Of a stretch of 64,000 nucleotides of DNA, positions 1 through 8,594 are shown one piece after another. This DNA comes from Flavobacterium sp. HJJ (GTDB lineage: Bacteria; Bacteroidota; Bacteroidia; Flavobacteriales; Flavobacteriaceae): the NCBI RefSeq assembly GCF_015351475.1, contig NZ_JADKPR010000008.1, positions 121,982 through 185,981 of the forward strand, written 5' to 3'. Position numbers and translations under genes: made by a program. The notes beneath the pieces are model-generated. The model was not told where the DNA came from and did no database searches. It was given only the letters and a program-made list of their open reading frames with translations. Each line of letters opens with the position of its first letter. The first letter of the stretch is position 1.

Positions 1-90
1 GGTATATCTCAGAATACCTACAAGCTTCTAAAACCATTCCGGATGACCCAAAAAAACAGGTCTCCAAAAAATCACAATTATTTACTCTTT

Positions 91-240
91 AGCCCCGATT
101 GCTTCGCCAGTTCGCTTCGCTCGTGTGTAGTGGAAATCCTTGTATGCCGGGGTTCGGCATATAAGATTACTTCACTATACTTCTATTTTCAGCGGAGTTC
201 AGTGAACTTCGTTTACAACGGATAGCGGGAACGATGACTG
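91..240. repeat. Interspersed flavobacterial repeat element
   Basis: The stretch contains AGCCCCGATTGCTTCGCCAG, then a CGCTTCGCTCG run, a small hairpin around the GCCGGGGTTCGGC at 148-160, and ends in GGATAGCGGGAACGATGACTG-like sequence. A diverged partial copy (AGCCCGGATTACTTCGCAAG) lies at 28909-28957. From memory, such blocks are scattered between genes in Flavobacterium genomes. The open frame at 43-225 runs through it and does not look like a gene. Confidence 0.6.
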
Positions 241-321
241 CTAAAAATGCGCCAATCTTTCGCTCTAAAAAATTATCAAAATGTTATCTGGAAAAGGTTT
301 GAAAAATACTGGATGTATCTT

Positions 322-429
322 GTGTTATCTATCCGCGCGATGCGTGGTAGAATGTAGCACCTTTCTCGTGAGGACGGGAGGTTGCTAAGGTTTCATTGGG
401 TCTTTTCCCTCCGCCTTTCGTGATAACGT
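322..429 (-). ncRNA. SAM-I (S-box) riboswitch facing out of the window
   Basis: Read on the minus strand, the S-box core is clear: a GGAGGGA segment, GACCCAATGAAACC, TTAGCAACC, then AAGGTGCTACATTCTACC. The outer P1 helix is GTTATC (from 422-427) with GATAAC (from 324-329). SAM-I aptamers bind S-adenosylmethionine and normally repress methionine genes in cis. The controlled gene must lie left of position 1. No minus-strand start codon with a convincing reading frame is visible between the aptamer and the window edge, and an interspersed repeat fills part of that gap. Confidence 0.93.
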
Positions 430-450
430 TCAATAAAATTAGGAACGGCG

Positions 451-482
451 CAAAGTTATGAAATAGCCTTGCGACTTACAAG
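451..482 (-). promoter_or_regulatory. Promoter for the left-edge SAM-I transcript
   Basis: The minus strand carries TAACTTTG (451-458), a perfect match to the Bacteroidota -7 element TAnnTTTG. CTTG (479-482) lies 20 nt upstream, close to the TTTG -33 element. Initiation would fall just before the riboswitch P1 helix. Confidence 0.7.
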
Positions 483-544
483 TTTTTTTTCTTAAGTTGC
501 TAAGATTCTAAGTTGCTAAGTCTCTAAGTAAATCTGAACGCAAT

Positions 545-580
545 AAAAAAGCTCAAACTATTTCGAGTTTGAGCTTTTTT
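545..580 (-). terminator. Intrinsic terminator after fnr
   Basis: A 15-bp perfect stem (AAAAAAGCTCAAACT with AGTTTGAGCTTTTTT) has a 6-nt loop and a T-run on both strands. It ends the minus-strand sulfur operon downstream of the gene that stops at 621. Confidence 0.85.
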
Positions 581-620
581 AAAATCTTAGAAACTTAGTT
601 TCTTAGCAACTCAACAACTT

Positions 621-1673
621 TTATACAATCGCTTTTACAACTGCTTTTGGAGCTTCTTTACGTGTACCGTCGAATCCGTCAACTCCGGAAACGGTGGTGT
701 ATTTCATCACATATTTTTTACCAGGATTGATAATTTGATAAGCGGCCTGGCACATTAAAGTGGCTTCGTGGAATCCGCAAAGAATCAATTTTAATTTTCC
801 TGGATACGTGTTTACGTCGCCGATGGCGAAAATTCCAGGGATATTGGTTTGATAATCCAAAGCATTGTTTACTTTGATAGCATTTTTTTCGATTTCTAAT
901 CCCCAGTCTGCGATTGGACCTAATTTTGGAGTAAGACCAAAAAGTGGAATGAAATAATCCGTTGGAATGTTCATGTGAGCACCATCGATATCTACATCAA
1001 CAGATTCTAAATGTTCTGCTCCATTTAAACCAACGACTTCTCCTGGAGTTATCATTCTGATTTTTCCAGCATTTTTTAATTCTTGTACTTTCTCTACTGA
1101 ATCTAAAGCACCACGGAATTCGTTTCTTCTGTGAATCAAAGTTACCTCAGAAGCTACATTTGACAAGAAAATACTCCAGTCCAAAGCTGAATCTCCACCT
1201 CCTGAAATCACCACTCTTTTGTCTCTGAATTTTTCTGGATTCTTGATGAAGTATTTAATTCCTTTGTCTTCGTAAAACTCGATATCTTCGATAAGCGGTT
1301 TTCTTGGTTCGAAACTTCCTAACCCACCTGCAATGGCAATAACAGGTGCGTGGAATTTCTTTCCTTTATTGGAAGTAACAATAAAACTTCCGTCTTCTTG
1401 TTTTTCAATGGTTTCGGCACGTTCACCAAGGGTAAATCCTGGTTCGAACTGCTTGATTTGCTCCATTAAACCATCAACTAAATCTCCAGCCAATACTTCT
1501 GGAAACCCAGGAATATCGTAGATAGGTTTCTTTGGATATAATTCTGAAAGCTGTCCGCCTGGTTGTGGCAAAGCGTCAAGAATATGACATTTTAATTTTA
1601 ATAATCCTGCTTCGAAAACTGCGAATAGACCTGTTGGTCCAGCTCCTATTATAAGTATGTCTGTTTTAACCAT
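621..1673 (-). CDS. Ferredoxin/flavodoxin-NADP reductase, YumC type
   Basis: This 350-residue flavoprotein has the layout of thioredoxin-reductase-like ferredoxin-NADP reductases. The FAD Rossmann motif GAGPTG is at residues 10-15, a second nucleotide-binding motif GGGDSALDW at 158-166, and the FAD-contact motif IGDV at 284-287. The CxxC redox pair of true thioredoxin reductases is absent, which favours the YumC-type FNR family. It is the last gene of the sulfate-reduction block, so a role in passing electrons from NADPH through ferredoxin to the sulfite reductase encoded upstream is a reasonable inference. The start codon is the first ATG and the length is usual for the family. Confidence 0.88.
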   Translation of the reverse strand: MVKTDILIIGAGPTGLFAVFEAGLLKLKCHILDALPQPGGQLSELYPKKPIYDIPGFPEVLAGDLVDGLMEQIKQFEPGFTLGERAETIEKQEDGSFIVTSNKGKKFHAPVIAIAGGLGSFEPRKPLIEDIEFYEDKGIKYFIKNPEKFRDKRVVISGGGDSALDWSIFLSNVASEVTLIHRRNEFRGALDSVEKVQELKNAGKIRMITPGEVVGLNGAEHLESVDVDIDGAHMNIPTDYFIPLFGLTPKLGPIADWGLEIEKNAIKVNNALDYQTNIPGIFAIGDVNTYPGKLKLILCGFHEATLMCQAAYQIINPGKKYVMKYTTVSGVDGFDGTRKEAPKAVVKAIV

Positions 1674-1761
1674 TATTTTTGTTATTTATAATAATTCTTA
1701 ATAATACAAAGAAACGAATAATTTACTTTTCAATGTTGTTGTTACTCTTTATTTTTTATCA

Positions 1762-1777
1762 TCGGGTTAAAACCCGA
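1762..1777. repeat. Short intergenic palindrome
   Basis: TCGGGTT and AACCCGA form a 7-bp perfect inverted repeat with a 2-nt spacer, embedded in an ATCGGGTTAAAACCCGACGC context. It lies just beyond the sirC stop codon. Without a T-run it looks like a dispersed palindrome rather than a terminator. Confidence 0.5.
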
Positions 1778-1779
1778 CG

Positions 1780-2367
1780 CTATTCATTCTTATTTTTTAA
1801 CGCTTGAGTGATTTCGTTCATTCGTTGGACTTTTTCTTCGAAATTTCCTTTTAGCGTTTTTCGGTATTCATTTAGGTTTTCGATCATTTTGTTAACATCC
1901 TCAGGGATTACTTCTTCAAAAAATTCCCTAAGCCTTTTGGCTGTTGTCGGTGATTTTCCGTTGGTCGAAATAGCAATTTTTACGTTTCCTTTGGTTACAA
2001 TTCCGCCCAAATAATAATCACATAATGGTGGCGTGTCGGCGATGTTACAAATTAAATATCTTTTTCGGGCTAAATCATATACCCGCTTATTTACTTTCAA
2101 ATCATCGGTACAGGCAATAACCATGTGGCGTTTTTTCAGCATTTTTTTCTTGAACTTCGCTTTGGTCAATGTAACCGAAGGATGATTCTCGGCTAATGCT
2201 TCCAATTCGGGCAGAAATTTTGTCGCCACTACCTCAACATTTGCATTTGGGCTGGATTTCAACATAAAAGACAACTTTTCTAACCCAACATTTCCACCTC
2301 CAACAATAAGCACATTGATATTGTGAAGTTTTAAAAATATAGGATATAATTCGTTTCTTTCTTCCAT
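1780..2367 (-). CDS. Precorrin-2 dehydrogenase / sirohydrochlorin ferrochelatase (siroheme synthase N-domain)
   Basis: The 195-residue protein has the NAD-binding motif GGGNVG at residues 23-28 and matches the Met8p/SirC/CysG-N family throughout, including a CNIADTPPLCDYY-like substrate segment. The family oxidises precorrin-2 to sirohydrochlorin and may insert iron, giving siroheme. It follows cobA with a one-base overlap at 2367, so the two halves of a CysG are encoded as separate, probably coupled, genes. Siroheme is the cofactor of the sulfite reductase encoded immediately upstream. Whether it also performs the ferrochelation cannot be told from the sequence. Confidence 0.88.
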   Translation of the reverse strand: MEERNELYPIFLKLHNINVLIVGGGNVGLEKLSFMLKSSPNANVEVVATKFLPELEALAENHPSVTLTKAKFKKKMLKKRHMVIACTDDLKVNKRVYDLARKRYLICNIADTPPLCDYYLGGIVTKGNVKIAISTNGKSPTTAKRLREFFEEVIPEDVNKMIENLNEYRKTLKGNFEEKVQRMNEITQALKNKNE

Positions 2368-3143
2368 TATAATTTTATTTCGGCAGTTACAAATTCTTCG
2401 TAAAACCCTTTTAATTTGTTGCTTTCTTTCACCACTTCGCCAATAACGATAATGGCTGGAGAACTTAATTTGTTTTTGGCAACCACTTCTTCAATCGTGT
2501 TAATTGTTCCAACGCCTATTTTTTCATCTGGAGTAGTTCCGTTTTGAATAATAGCAATCGGAGTTTCTCCTTTGGATCCTTTTTGGAACAATGAAACAAT
2601 TTGTGATAATTTGCTCATTCCCATCAAAATTACAACAGTCGCTGATGATTTTGAAGCAAGAGCAACATCATTTGATAAATTCCTATCAGAAGTTGTTCCC
2701 GTGATTACCCAAAAACTTTCTGAAATGCCTCTTTTGGTAATCGAAATCCCCTGACTCGCAGGTACTGCAATTACTGATGAAATTCCAGGAACCACAAATG
2801 TAGGAATTCCAAAACTTTCAGCGTATTCAATTTCTTCGCTTCCGCGTCCAAAAATAAAGGGATCTCCTCCTTTTAAACGCACCACATGACCATACGTAAG
2901 CGCATTATCAACAATCAATTGATTAATTTGGTCTTGCGTGTAAGCGTGATTGCCTATTTGTTTTCCAACAAAAATTTTGATAGCTTCTTGCGGAGCGTGA
3001 TTCAATATTTCTTCATTTGCCAAAGCATCATACAAAACCACTTTCGCTTCAGCCAAGGCATTTGCGCCTTTCAGCGTAAGCAAGTCTGGATCTCCAGGCC
3101 CTGCACCGACTAAAGTTACTTTGGGTTGAATAGTATTAAGCAT
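2367..3143 (-). CDS. cobA: Uroporphyrinogen-III C-methyltransferase
   Basis: This 258-residue SAM-dependent methylase carries the family motifs VGAGPGDPDLL near residue 12 and GGDPFIFGRGSEE at 92-104. It methylates uroporphyrinogen III at C2 and C7 to precorrin-2, the first committed step to siroheme. It overlaps the sulfite reductase stop by 8 nt (3136-3143) and sirC by one base, consistent with a translationally coupled operon. No cobalamin genes are nearby, so siroheme for sulfite reduction is the likely purpose. The symbol sumT is also used for this family. Confidence 0.92.
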   Translation of the reverse strand: MLNTIQPKVTLVGAGPGDPDLLTLKGANALAEAKVVLYDALANEEILNHAPQEAIKIFVGKQIGNHAYTQDQINQLIVDNALTYGHVVRLKGGDPFIFGRGSEEIEYAESFGIPTFVVPGISSVIAVPASQGISITKRGISESFWVITGTTSDRNLSNDVALASKSSATVVILMGMSKLSQIVSLFQKGSKGETPIAIIQNGTTPDEKIGVGTINTIEEVVAKNKLSSPAIIVIGEVVKESNKLKGFYEEFVTAEIKL

Positions 3144-5226
3144 CAGCTAAATCTTTGGCTCTGTATTTTTCGATTGTATCAAAAAAGTTAATTCCTTCTT
3201 GAATATATTGTTTTGCAAATGCTTCAGAAGGAGAAACTGTATTTATTTGGTAAACCAATTCTCTGAAAGTAGTAGCCAATTCAATTTTTTTGCTTTCTAC
3301 AAAAACAGTATCAAACAAATCTACAATTCCTGCATGGTTATTGGTTTTTTCATTTTCAGAAAGTAACAATGCTTTTGCACCATTTACAAAACCTGCGTAA
3401 GTATGATAAATAGCATCAGACCATTTTCCTTCATTGAAAGATTCTTGTGCAAACGTTAATTTATCTTTTGCCTCTAATAATAAAGTAGCTACTAAGTCAA
3501 TTACAACACCAGCACATTCCCCTACTCCAACTGCTTTTACATAGTTATCGGCATTACCCCAATCTACGAAATCAGCTTCGGTCAAATTGGTTACATCTGA
3601 TAACGGTTTCAAGAACTCATAGAAATATTTCTCTCCTTTGGCATCATAATAATCCAAGAAAGATGAACCATTAGCATTGGCTTCAAAATCATTTAAAATG
3701 TAACGCAAAGCATCTGGTCCTCTACGGCTTGGGATCTTGATTACTTTATCAGCAAAACGTCCTTCTCCATTTCCTAATCTTCCTCCTCCCAATAAAACCT
3801 GTAACGCTGGCGCTACCAATTTTCCTGAGTTGATAGACATTCCTTGGAAACCAATAGCTGACATATTGTGCTGTCCGCAGGCATTCATACAACCGCTGAT
3901 TTTGATTTCAATTTCTTTGTTGTCACTGTATTGCGGGTATTCTGCTTTGATAACTTTTTCTAATTCATCAGCGATTCCGGTACTGCTTGCAATTCCTAGG
4001 TTACAAGTATCTGTACCTGGACAAGCCGTAATATCACCAATTGTATTGTAACCTAAAGCTACCATATCCAATTTGGCTAATTCCTGATAGAAGAAAGGTA
4101 AATTTTCCTCTTTTATGTTACGGATTACAATGTTTTGACGCAATGAAAAACGCAATTCGTTAGCTCCGTAATTTTTAATTAAATCGGCTAATAATCTCGC
4201 TTTATCCGTATAAAAATCTCCTAATAAAACTTTGATTCCGATTGCGTAATAACCCGCTTGTTTTTGAGCAATTATATTGGATGCTTTCCAAGCTTCATAA
4301 GCTGTAGCATCATCAATTGTAACTTGTGGTACTTCTAATAAAGGTTCTGGAATAGCACCTTCAAAAGCAGTTGTATCTATTTCGTATGTTTCAAAAGCGA
4401 TTGCTTTTTTCTCTTTGGCAACCAAATCAAGAAAAACATCTTTTCCGATTTCTTTGATTAAGAATTTCATACGGGCTTTCATTCTTTTGGCACGCTCACC
4501 ATATCTGTCAAAAATACGAATGATGCCTTCTGCTGTTGGAATGATTTCGTTAACAGGAATAAATTCGGATAGCAATTCGGCGTGAGCTGGCTGTGAACCT
4601 AAACCACCACCAAAAACTACTTTAAAACCTTTTTGTCCATCTTTAATTTTTGGAATAAATCCTAAATCGTGCAGATAGCTCAAAGCGGTATCTTCATCTG
4701 AAGAAGAGAACGAAATTTTGAATTTACGTCCCATTTCCTGACAGATAGGATTTCTCAACAAATACTGGAACATTCCGTGCGCATAAGGCGAAACATCGAA
4801 TGGTTCGTTTACATCTACACCTGCCAATTCGCTTCCTGTGATGTTACGCACTGTGTTTCCGCAAGCTTCACGCAGTGTAATATCGTCTTTGGCTAATTCA
4901 GACCAAAGTTCAGGAGTTCTGTCCAGACTTACATAGTGAATCTGGATATCCTGACGCGTAGTGATATGCAGACGTCCCGTAGAATATTTATCAGATACCT
5001 CAGTAATTCTTTTCAGTTGCTCGCTGGTCACTTTACCGTAAGGCAATTTGATACGAATCATCTGGACACCTTCCTGACGCTGTCCGTAGATTCCACGCGC
5101 TAAACGAAGACTACGAAAACGCTCATCATCAATTTGTCCGCCACGGAATAAATGAATCTTTTTCTCTAAATCGATAATCTCTTTTTGAACTATCGGGTTT
5201 TCTATTTCTGTTCTAAAACTTTCCAT
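3136..5226 (-). CDS. Sulfite reductase hemoprotein with C-terminal HEPN-like region
   Basis: The 696-residue protein has the duplicated nitrite/sulfite reductase fold. Cysteines for the 4Fe-4S/siroheme centre are visible as C402 and C408 (CPGTDTC) and C446 and C450 (SGCMNAC). Residues from about 575 to 690 are extra to the usual hemoprotein: an alpha-helical, HEPN-like module. The family reduces sulfite to sulfide with electrons from ferredoxin or NADPH. Context with cysN, cysD, cysH, siroheme genes and an FNR points to sulfite rather than nitrite. The function of the added region is unknown; similar fusions occur, from memory, in other Bacteroidota. Confidence 0.87.
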   Translation of the reverse strand: MESFRTEIENPIVQKEIIDLEKKIHLFRGGQIDDERFRSLRLARGIYGQRQEGVQMIRIKLPYGKVTSEQLKRITEVSDKYSTGRLHITTRQDIQIHYVSLDRTPELWSELAKDDITLREACGNTVRNITGSELAGVDVNEPFDVSPYAHGMFQYLLRNPICQEMGRKFKISFSSSDEDTALSYLHDLGFIPKIKDGQKGFKVVFGGGLGSQPAHAELLSEFIPVNEIIPTAEGIIRIFDRYGERAKRMKARMKFLIKEIGKDVFLDLVAKEKKAIAFETYEIDTTAFEGAIPEPLLEVPQVTIDDATAYEAWKASNIIAQKQAGYYAIGIKVLLGDFYTDKARLLADLIKNYGANELRFSLRQNIVIRNIKEENLPFFYQELAKLDMVALGYNTIGDITACPGTDTCNLGIASSTGIADELEKVIKAEYPQYSDNKEIEIKISGCMNACGQHNMSAIGFQGMSINSGKLVAPALQVLLGGGRLGNGEGRFADKVIKIPSRRGPDALRYILNDFEANANGSSFLDYYDAKGEKYFYEFLKPLSDVTNLTEADFVDWGNADNYVKAVGVGECAGVVIDLVATLLLEAKDKLTFAQESFNEGKWSDAIYHTYAGFVNGAKALLLSENEKTNNHAGIVDLFDTVFVESKKIELATTFRELVYQINTVSPSEAFAKQYIQEGINFFDTIEKYRAKDLADA

Positions 5227-5300
5227 TTCTTTTTAGTTGTTGGTTGTTAGTTGTTGGCTGTTGGTTGCTTTACTATCAACAAAAAACCATCAACAATCAA

Positions 5301-6545
5301 CTATTTAATAAAACCTACTCCTGCTGTTGTGTTAGTCGATGCATCAATTAAGATAAAAGCTCCATTTGATTTGTTGTCATTATAGGCATCAAAATAAATA
5401 GCTTTACTCAATTTAATAGTAACTTCTCCAATTTCGTTGATAGACAATTGAGAAGCTTCTTTTGAACCAGAATAATCAGTAGCGATTACATTTTTTACGC
5501 TGTCAATTTTGGCCAAAACCCTGTTGGTATTGTGCTGTACAAAATATTTAGCTCCGGCTACTAGTTTTTTGCTGTCCATCCAGCAGACAGTTGTTGTAAT
5601 ATCTTTTTCTACTTTAGGAAGCTCGTTTGATTTTACAATCATATCACCTCTGGTCACATTAATATCATTTTCTAATTCGATAGTGATTGAAGAACCTGCC
5701 TTAGCTTCATCAAATTGCTGGTCAAAAAAGTGGATATTAGTCACCGTAGATTCTGTCAAAGAAGGAAGAACGGTTACTGCATCTCCAACTTTAATAGAAT
5801 TTCCATATAATTTACCAGCATATCCTCTAAAATCGTGGTATTCTTCCGTTTTTGGACGAATTACGGTTTGTACAGGAAAACGTGTTTTTCCATTATCATA
5901 AATATCTTTTGATTCCAGTGCTTCCAAATGCTGAAGAATAGTCTGTCCTGTGTACCAAGGCATTTTCCCTAAAGTTTCCACTACATTATCTCCTGTTAAA
6001 GCACTCAAAGGAATGTAACTTACGTTTTGTTCTTTATATGAACTTTTCGCATTTAATGCCTGAAAATCAGTTTTGATTTTATTGAAAACTTCTTCTGAAT
6101 AATCAACTAAATCCATTTTGTTTACCGCAACAATCACATCTTTTACTCTCAATAAGTTATTGATAAAAAAGTGACGGTACGTTTGTTCAATAACTCCTTT
6201 ACGGGCATCAATCAAAATGATAGAAACCTGCGAAGTCGAAGCTCCTGTAACCATATTACGGGTATATTCTACGTGCCCTGGAGTATCGGCAATGATGTAA
6301 CTTTTTTTCGCAGTCGAAAAATAAATATGAGCAACATCAATCGTAATTCCTTGTTCTCTTTCGGCAACCAAACCATCGGTAGCCAATGAAAAATCAAGGT
6401 AATCGTATCCTTTTTGTTTACTGCTTTTTTCTATTGCTTCTAATTTATCTGTAGTCAATGATTGCGTATCATACAATAATCTCCCGATTAAAGTACTTTT
6501 TCCGTCATCTACACTTCCTGCTGTTGCTATTTTTAAAACTTCCAT
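5301..6545 (-). CDS. cysN: Sulfate adenylyltransferase subunit 1 (GTPase)
   Basis: The protein is an EF-Tu-like GTPase of 414 residues with P-loop GSVDDGKST at residues 10-18, switch motif DTPGH at 87-91 and base-recognition motif NKMD at 142-145. With CysD it forms ATP sulfurylase, where GTP hydrolysis drives the formation of adenosine 5'-phosphosulfate from sulfate and ATP. The length is that of stand-alone CysN, so it is not fused to an APS kinase domain (CysC). It lies 159 bp after cysD in the same orientation; the gap holds only AT-rich word repeats. Confidence 0.95.
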   Translation of the reverse strand: MEVLKIATAGSVDDGKSTLIGRLLYDTQSLTTDKLEAIEKSSKQKGYDYLDFSLATDGLVAEREQGITIDVAHIYFSTAKKSYIIADTPGHVEYTRNMVTGASTSQVSIILIDARKGVIEQTYRHFFINNLLRVKDVIVAVNKMDLVDYSEEVFNKIKTDFQALNAKSSYKEQNVSYIPLSALTGDNVVETLGKMPWYTGQTILQHLEALESKDIYDNGKTRFPVQTVIRPKTEEYHDFRGYAGKLYGNSIKVGDAVTVLPSLTESTVTNIHFFDQQFDEAKAGSSITIELENDINVTRGDMIVKSNELPKVEKDITTTVCWMDSKKLVAGAKYFVQHNTNRVLAKIDSVKNVIATDYSGSKEASQLSINEIGEVTIKLSKAIYFDAYNDNKSNGAFILIDASTNTTAGVGFIK

Positions 6546-6704
6546 TCTTAATTTTTTGTTTAAAGTTTAAAAGTTTAAGGTTTCAAGTTTTTCTAAATAC
6601 CTCTATGTAAACTTCTAAATTTGATTTTTTATTTTAAATGCTGAATTTTAAATTTTAAATGCTTTGGAAACAATTCATAATTTATAATTCATAATTTACA
6701 ATTA

Positions 6705-7604
6705 TTAAAAGTACCCTTGCTGTTTTCTTTTTTCCATCGCTGCCTCAGAACGTTTATCGTCAATTCTGGCTCCTCTTTCAGAAATGGTAGAAGAACGAAT
6801 CTCCCCCACTACCTCTTGAATAGTTGCCGCATACGATTCAACAGCAGCTGTACAGCTCATATCTCCAACGGTTCTGAAGCGAACAATTCTTTCTTCGACT
6901 TGCTCGTCTTCTTCTTGGTACACAAAAGGAGAGTGTGACCAAATTAAACCGTCTCTCAAAAAAACTTTACGTTTATGTGAAAAGTAAATCGATGGAATTT
7001 CGATCTGCTCTTGTTCAATATAACTCCAAACATCCAATTCTGTCCAGTTCGAAATTGGGAAAACACGAACGTTTTGTCCGTTTTCAATTTTTCCGTTCAA
7101 AAGGTCAAACAATTCTGGACGCTGGTTTTTTTCATCCCATTGACCAAAATCATCACGAACAGAAAATATACGCTCTTTAGCTCTTGCTTTTTCTTCATCA
7201 CGACGCGCTCCACCAATACAAGCATCGAATTTGAATTCTTCGATAGCATCCAAAAGTGTAGTCGTCTGCAAGCTGTTTCTGCTTGAATATTTTCCAGACT
7301 CTTCAACAACTTTACCTGAATCGATAGCATCCTGTACGTTACGAACGATTAATTCCAACCCCAATTCGGCTACCAATTTATCTCTAAATTCAATAGTTTC
7401 CGGAAAATTATGTCCTGTATCCACGTGTAACAATGGAAAAGGAATTTTTGCTGGAAAAAATGCTTTTTGTGCCAAACGCACCAATGTAATCGAATCTTTA
7501 CCGCCTGAAAAAAGCAAAACCGGTTTGTCAAATTGAGAAATTACTTCTCTGAATATGTAAATTGCTTCGCTTTCTAAAGCATTTGTTTTTAATACTGAAC
7601 TCAT
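6705..7604 (-). CDS. cysD: Sulfate adenylyltransferase subunit 2
   Basis: This is the catalytic ATP pyrophosphatase subunit, 299 residues, with PP-loop SGGKDS at residues 33-38, a DTGHNFPET motif around 62 and the characteristic RERGARIDDKR-like tail ending in GYF. It adenylates sulfate to APS together with CysN. The order cysH-cysD-cysN on one strand fits one assimilatory operon. The first ATG gives the expected family start (SSVLKTNALESEAIYIFRE). Confidence 0.96.
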   Translation of the reverse strand: MSSVLKTNALESEAIYIFREVISQFDKPVLLFSGGKDSITLVRLAQKAFFPAKIPFPLLHVDTGHNFPETIEFRDKLVAELGLELIVRNVQDAIDSGKVVEESGKYSSRNSLQTTTLLDAIEEFKFDACIGGARRDEEKARAKERIFSVRDDFGQWDEKNQRPELFDLLNGKIENGQNVRVFPISNWTELDVWSYIEQEQIEIPSIYFSHKRKVFLRDGLIWSHSPFVYQEEDEQVEERIVRFRTVGDMSCTAAVESYAATIQEVVGEIRSSTISERGARIDDKRSEAAMEKRKQQGYF

Positions 7605-7732
7605 TATTTTATTTGTTGATTGTTGATTCGTTAAATCGTTAAATCGCTGATTTGTTATATCGTTGAATATTCAACAATTAAACTTTTCCGATTAAACCTT
7701 TAAACAAATAACCGATTAAACTTTTTAAACTT

Positions 7733-8434
7733 TTATTTTTGGTGCAATCCGCATTCTTTATGGCTTGATTCCCATGACCATCTTCCAGCTCTAATGTCCT
7801 CTCCTTCGGCAATCGCTCTGGTACAAGGCGCACAGCCAATGCTTACGAAGCCTTTTTTGTGCAAAGCATTCTGTGGCACATTATTCTCGTCAATATATTT
7901 TTGAACATCTTCCAAACTCCATTTCAGCAATGGATTGAATTTTATGATATTGAAATGGGCATCGTATTCAAAGGCTTTCAAATCATTTCTGTTTTCTGAT
8001 TGTTCAGCACGTAAACCGGTAATCCAAATTTCATTTCCTTTCAAGGCTTTCGTCAATGGAGCTACTTTTCGAATAAAACAGCATTCTTTTCTATTCTCAA
8101 CCGATTCGTAGAAGCTGTTTGGCCCTTTTGTATTCAACAGATTTTCCACAGCACTGGCCTCTGGAAAATAGGTTTGAATAGCTACTTTGTATTTTTTTAC
8201 CGTTCTATGAAAAACATCATAGGTTTCCTGAAACAATCTTCCAGTATCCAGTGTAAAAATGCTGATTGGCAATTCATTCTTGGCAATCATTGCAGTTATA
8301 ACTTGGTCTTCCTGTCCAAATGAAGTCGAAAAAATCACTTTCCCTTTGTACTCATCAGCCAAAAAAGCCAAAGTTTCCTCAATCGAGAAACCGGCAGTTT
8401 TTTCCAATAAAGTATTTGCTATTTCTGTGCTCAT
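7733..8434 (-). CDS. cysH: Assimilatory APS reductase (thioredoxin-dependent, 4Fe-4S type)
   Basis: An open frame runs back to 8470, but the ATG at 8432-8434 gives the family-like start MSTEIANTLL, so I place the start there (233 aa). A CC pair at 118-119 and CxxC at 201-204 match the 4Fe-4S ligands found in APS reductases and absent from classic PAPS reductases. The catalytic ECGLH motif is at 227-231. The enzyme would reduce APS directly to sulfite, in line with the absence of an APS kinase here. The 5' leader contains an interspersed palindrome (8463-8477) and a promoter-overlapping inverted repeat. Confidence 0.9.
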   Translation of the reverse strand: MSTEIANTLLEKTAGFSIEETLAFLADEYKGKVIFSTSFGQEDQVITAMIAKNELPISIFTLDTGRLFQETYDVFHRTVKKYKVAIQTYFPEASAVENLLNTKGPNSFYESVENRKECCFIRKVAPLTKALKGNEIWITGLRAEQSENRNDLKAFEYDAHFNIIKFNPLLKWSLEDVQKYIDENNVPQNALHKKGFVSIGCAPCTRAIAEGEDIRAGRWSWESSHKECGLHQK

Positions 8435-8462
8435 TTTTATTTTCGTTTTCCTCACCCCAACT

Positions 8463-8477
8463 CTCTCCAAAGGAGAG
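8463..8477. repeat. Interspersed palindrome CTCTCC-AAA-GGAGAG
   Basis: A 6-bp stem with AAA loop sits within CTCACCCC-type flanking sequence, in the 5' untranslated region of cysH. A second, longer copy lies at 11397-11417 upstream of the OsmC gene. Confidence 0.6.
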
Positions 8478-8533
8478 GGAGAAGGCGGATTTGATTTTTA
8501 TTTTAAATCCATTACCCTATCGGGTTACTAGAT

Positions 8534-8548
8534 TACTTTGCAAAAGTA
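8534..8548 (-). promoter_or_regulatory. cysH promoter -7 element with overlapping inverted repeat
   Basis: The minus strand has TACTTTTG (8541-8548), a full TAnnTTTG match, about 107 nt before the cysH start. The inverted repeat TACTTT-GCA-AAAGTA spans 8534-8548 and covers the -7 element, so it could be an operator. The Rrf2 regulator gene next door is the obvious candidate to bind it; that link is inference. Confidence 0.5.
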
Positions 8549-8594
8549 CTACTTTTTTTTAAATTTTAAATAAATTTTAAATAAATTTTATAAT

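Noticed and set aside
43..225. Plus-strand open frame of 60 codons at the left edge
   Set aside because: It runs through an interspersed repeat, shows no recognisable protein pattern and lies opposite the transcript of the left-edge riboswitch.
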